Source: CAVRXQ01 sp963725215 (GTDB lineage: Bacteria; Actinomycetota; Acidimicrobiia; Acidimicrobiales; Bog-793). Taken from it: a stretch of 64,000 bases of DNA. Where the stretch lies: NCBI GenBank assembly GCA_963725215.1, contig CAVRXQ010000001.1:62001-126000 (forward strand). The letters run 5' to 3'. Positions 60,977-64,000 of the stretch are shown one piece after another; the stretch's first letter is position 1, and every line of letters begins with the position of its first letter. Under the pieces are notes generated by a model. It ran no database searches. It was not told the origin of the DNA and was given only the letters and a program-made list of their open reading frames with translations. Both the position numbers and the translations under genes were made by a program.

Positions 60977-62500
60977 GTGATCGCGGTGCCAAGCGACCTC
61001 GAAGCCGACATCCGTGCGCTCGCCTCGGACCTCGACAAAAAGGCCAAACGCCGTCTTCGCGACGTCGCTTCCACCTCGTGGTGGAACGAGAAGCTGATGG
61101 GCGTGGCAATGGCGAACCCCCAGTTCAAGACGCAGCTCTTCCGCTTCGTCGACGTCTATCCGGCGACGACCGACGACAAGGACGTGCTGCGTCACCTCGA
61201 CGAGTACCTGCTCGGGGCGCGCCCGCCCCGTTCGATCGGCGCGGCGCTCTCGGCGGCCGGATCGATACCCTTCGGCACGAAATTCGCGGCGTTCTCGGCG
61301 CGTCGAGCGATCATGCGCATGGCGCACCAGTTCATCGTCGGTGCAGACGCCACCCACGCCGTCGCGGAGCTCGAGCGCGAGTGGGCGCGAGGCGTCGCGT
61401 TCACCGTCGACGTGCTCGGCGAAAAGACGGTGAACGACGACGACGCGGATCGATACGCCGCGCGCGTCGACGAGCTTTTGAACGTGATCATCGAGCGCTC
61501 GTCATCGTGGCACGAGGATTCGAAGCTCGAGCGCGACGACCGAGGCACGATCCCCCGCGTGAACATCAGCGTGAAGCCCACCGCGCTCTCCGCGCATTAT
61601 GCGCCGCTGACGCGATCAGATGGCATCGAAGAGGCGGCGACGCGTCTTCGCCCGATCTTACGAAGGGCGCGTGACGCGGGCGCACTCGTGAACTTCGACA
61701 TGGAACACGCCGACGTGAAAGACGTCACCTTGGAGCTGTTCCGCTCGCTCGTCTCGGAGGATGAGTTCGCGTCACTGCACGCCGGGATCGCGATGCAGGT
61801 GTACTTGAAAGAGACACGGGGAGACCTCGAGTCGATCATCGAGCTTTCGGCGTCGCGCGCGGTGCCCCTCACCGTCCGGCTCGTCAAGGGCGCGTACTGG
61901 GACACCGAGACCGTGCACGCGAAAGCCGAGCATTGGCCGATACCGGTCTTCGAGCAAAAGGGCGAGACCGACGCGAGCTACGAGGAGTGCACGCGGCTGT
62001 TGCACGACCACCACGGGAAGATCCGTGCCGCGTTCGGCAGCCACAACCTGCGATCGATCGCCCACGCGATCGTCTCCGCCCGCGCCCGGGACATCCCCGA
62101 TGACGGCTACGAGTTCCAGATGCTGTACGGGATGGCGGAGCCCATTCACGACGCCGTGCGGAGCGCCGGGTTCCGTCTCCGCGTCTACGCGCCCGTCGGC
62201 GAGCTCGTGCCGGGGATGGCGTACCTCGTGCGGCGGCTGCTCGAGAACACGGCGAACGAGAGCTTCGTGCGGGCACGCCTCTCTGGCCGGGAGCCGTTGA
62301 AAGATCTCCTCGACGCCCCGCCGACGACGCTTCCCGGCGCCCCCTCCCCTGGCCCACCGGTCGCGCTCCCGACGCCGGAATGCCGGAGCCATATCTCCCC
62401 GAGCCCCCAGCCGAGTGGCACCGCTCGGCTGTGCGCGACGCATTCGCCGCCGCGCTCGTGCGCCGCCGGGAGTCACTCGGAAGAGACGTCCCGGCCGTGA
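60977..62500 (+). CDS. putA: Proline dehydrogenase domain of PutA (frame lost in the linker)
   Basis: This FAD enzyme oxidises proline to pyrroline-5-carboxylate. The barrel spans about residues 130-455: VNISVKPTALSAHY, FDMEHADVKD, RLVKGAYWDTE, EFQMLYGMAEP and the active-site helix YLVRRLLENTANESF. After LLDAPPTTLPGAPSPG the frame turns into Ser/Pro-rich nonsense ending at 62500. Meanwhile the +2 neighbour frame carries a linker EPPAEWHRSAVRDAFAAAL and runs into the aldehyde dehydrogenase domain. One missing base in the C-rich run at about 62340-62380 would make one fused PutA. The start is GTG at 60977 or 60986. Confidence 0.92.
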   Translation: MIAVPSDLEADIRALASDLDKKAKRRLRDVASTSWWNEKLMGVAMANPQFKTQLFRFVDVYPATTDDKDVLRHLDEYLLGARPPRSIGAALSAAGSIPFGTKFAAFSARRAIMRMAHQFIVGADATHAVAELEREWARGVAFTVDVLGEKTVNDDDADRYAARVDELLNVIIERSSSWHEDSKLERDDRGTIPRVNISVKPTALSAHYAPLTRSDGIEEAATRLRPILRRARDAGALVNFDMEHADVKDVTLELFRSLVSEDEFASLHAGIAMQVYLKETRGDLESIIELSASRAVPLTVRLVKGAYWDTETVHAKAEHWPIPVFEQKGETDASYEECTRLLHDHHGKIRAAFGSHNLRSIAHAIVSARARDIPDDGYEFQMLYGMAEPIHDAVRSAGFRLRVYAPVGELVPGMAYLVRRLLENTANESFVRARLSGREPLKDLLDAPPTTLPGAPSPGPPVALPTPECRSHISPSPQPSGTARLCATHSPPRSCAAGSHSEETSRP

Positions 62501-63955
62501 TCGGTGGCAAAGCAAGGATCGGCGACGAGACGATCGCGTCGGTCGACCCGTCGCGCCCGACGCGGATCGTGGCGCGAAGCGCGTCGGCGTCGATCGCCGA
62601 AGCGGACGAGGCGCTGTCGGCGGCGACGGACGCGTGGCCGGCGTGGCGTGATACGCCACCCGAACAGCGCGCGCAGGTGCTGTTCGACGCGGCGCAATGG
62701 ATGCGCCAACGGCGTTTCGACCTCGCGGCGCTCGAGGTCTTCGAGGCGGCAAAGCCGTGGGCCGAGGCGGACGGAGATGTCTGCGAGGCGATCGATTACT
62801 GCGAGTACTACGGCCGCCAGATGCTGCGGCTCGCAAAGGGCGCCGAGGTCGAGTCTCCGCCGGGTGAGGAGAACGCGCTCGGCTACACGCCACGCGGCGT
62901 CGGCGTCGTCATCCCGCCGTGGAACTTCCCGCTCGCGATCCCGACGGGGATGACGACCGCCGCGCTCGCCGCCGGGAACGCCGTCGTTTTGAAGCCAGCC
63001 GAGCAGACGCCTGCTACCGCGGCGATCCTTCCTGCGGCGCTCGCCGCTGGCGGTCTTCCTGAGGGCGTGCTGTCGTTCCTGCCTGGGATCGGCGAGACCG
63101 TCGGCGCGCACCTCGTCGCGCACAAAGACGTTTCTTTCGTCGCCTTCACGGGCTCGAAGGCGGTCGGGTTACAGATCATCGAACAAGCCGCGATTCATCG
63201 CCCGGGACAGCGTCAGATAAAGCGCGTCATCGCCGAGATGGGCGGCAAGAACCCGCTCATCATCGACACCGACGCGGACCTGGACCAGGCGGTGCCGATC
63301 GCGATCCAGTCCGCATTCTCCTACTCCGGACAGAAGTGCTCGGCCTGCTCGCGGGTGATCACTGTCGGCGCGCGCTCAGACGAGTTCGTCCATCGCCTCG
63401 TGGGCGCGGCGGCACATTTGCGCGTCGGTGCGCCAGAAGAGATGTCGACCGAGCTCGGACCGCTCATCGACGAGGAGGCGTACAAGCGGGTCGCGTCGTG
63501 GCAAGAGCGCGCGGCCGATTTCGGCGAGGTCATGCTGGCCCGTCACGACGTGCCCGATGACGGCTACTTCGTCGGGCCGACGATCGTCGATCGGGTCGAG
63601 GTCGACTCCGCGATGTGGACCGACGAGATCTTCGGCCCCGTGCTCGCGGTGTGCCGCGCGGAGAGCTTCCACGAGGCGATCGAGCTCGCGAACGGCACCG
63701 AGTACGCCCTCACCGCGGGGATCGTTACGCGTTCGCCGTCGCACGCGCGAGGCGGCGCGAAGCCTTCGCGCGGGAAATGTGTATATCAACCGCACGATTA
63801 CCGGCGCCGTCGTCGGGCGCCATCCCTTCGGTGGCTACGGAATGTCCGGAGTCGGCTCGAAGGCCGGCAGCCCCGACTACCTGCTCGAGTTCTTGATTCC
63901 GCGCACAATCTCGGAGAACACGCTCCGACAGGGCTTCGCGCCCGAGACGACGTAG
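62380..63955 (+). CDS. putA: L-glutamate gamma-semialdehyde dehydrogenase domain of PutA (second frame break near 63750)
   Basis: This domain oxidises glutamate semialdehyde to glutamate with NAD+. VVIPPWNFPLAIPTG, FTGSKAVGLQI (NAD site), the Glu in VIAEMGGKNPLIID and catalytic Cys in SGQKCSACSRV are present. After TAGIVTRSPSHA the frame shifts; the next frame supplies EAARSLRAGNVYINR, GRHPFGGYGMSGVGSKAG and ends at 63955. The break lies in a CGCGCG run, where one lost CG would explain it. With the upstream break repaired this is the C-terminal half of a bifunctional PutA. No PutR-type regulator is adjacent. Confidence 0.92.
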
Positions 63956-64000
63956 CCGCGCGAGACGCGATACGGCGATCACCACGGAATTCGGTGCGGC

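Overview
The window is GC-rich, gene-dense DNA from a high-GC actinobacterium. Supporting evidence: a mycothiol-type maleylpyruvate isomerase family protein, a CIRCE-controlled groES-groEL, the conserved order tsaE-tsaB-rimI-tsaD, frequent GTG starts and many ATGA/GTGA stop-start overlaps. Alanine/lysine-rich tails on ribosomal proteins L4 and L22 hint at a deep-branching actinobacterial class such as Acidimicrobiia. That placement is a guess.

Layout. (1) 1-868: groES and the 5' part of groEL, minus strand, with a CIRCE operator. (2) 1125-10881: a signalling and accessory block lying between tsaD and groES. It holds a metallo-beta-lactamase (MBL) fold hydrolase, two response regulators, a large membrane sensor kinase, an orphan ABC ATPase, a receiver-cyclase fusion, a cyclic-nucleotide-binding protein, a CrtI-like FAD oxidoreductase and a DinB/MDMPI protein. 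(3) 10891-25723 and 31686-49072: one long minus-strand run of housekeeping genes. In transcription order it is rpsL-rpsG-fusA-tuf-rpsJ, the S10/spc ribosomal genes, secY-adk-map, then infA-rpmJ-rpsM-rpsK-rpsD-rpoA-rplQ-truA, rplM-rpsI, glmM-glmS, acpS-nnr-alr, a family 4 uracil-DNA glycosylase, and the t6A genes tsaE-tsaB-rimI-tsaD. (4) 26147-31685: a mostly plus-strand accessory island that separates map from infA. (5) 49251-63955: accessory genes, namely two small membrane proteins, a HIT-like protein, a methyltransferase, an AraC regulator, a second MBL hydrolase, a large secreted Ig-repeat protein, a very large soluble-adenylyl-cyclase-like protein, a universal stress protein, and proline catabolism (PutA).

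Function. The core run makes ribosomes, the translocon, RNA polymerase alpha, UDP-GlcNAc precursors, D-alanine and t6A-modified tRNA. The most distinctive content is cyclic-nucleotide signalling: a receiver-cyclase fusion next to a cNMP-binding protein, and a 1273-residue protein with two complementary half-active cyclase domains, an AAA ATPase and a helical repeat tail, the domain order of animal soluble adenylyl cyclase. The two paralogous MBL hydrolases sit near these systems, but their substrates are unknown.

Quality warning. At least six reading-frame breaks fall in otherwise well-conserved genes: the first MBL hydrolase, glmM, rplE, rplB, and putA twice. Two sit in CG-repeat runs and one in a C-rich run. 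Several of these genes are essential, so uncorrected sequencing indels are more likely than true pseudogenes. Affected features are given over their full inferred span.
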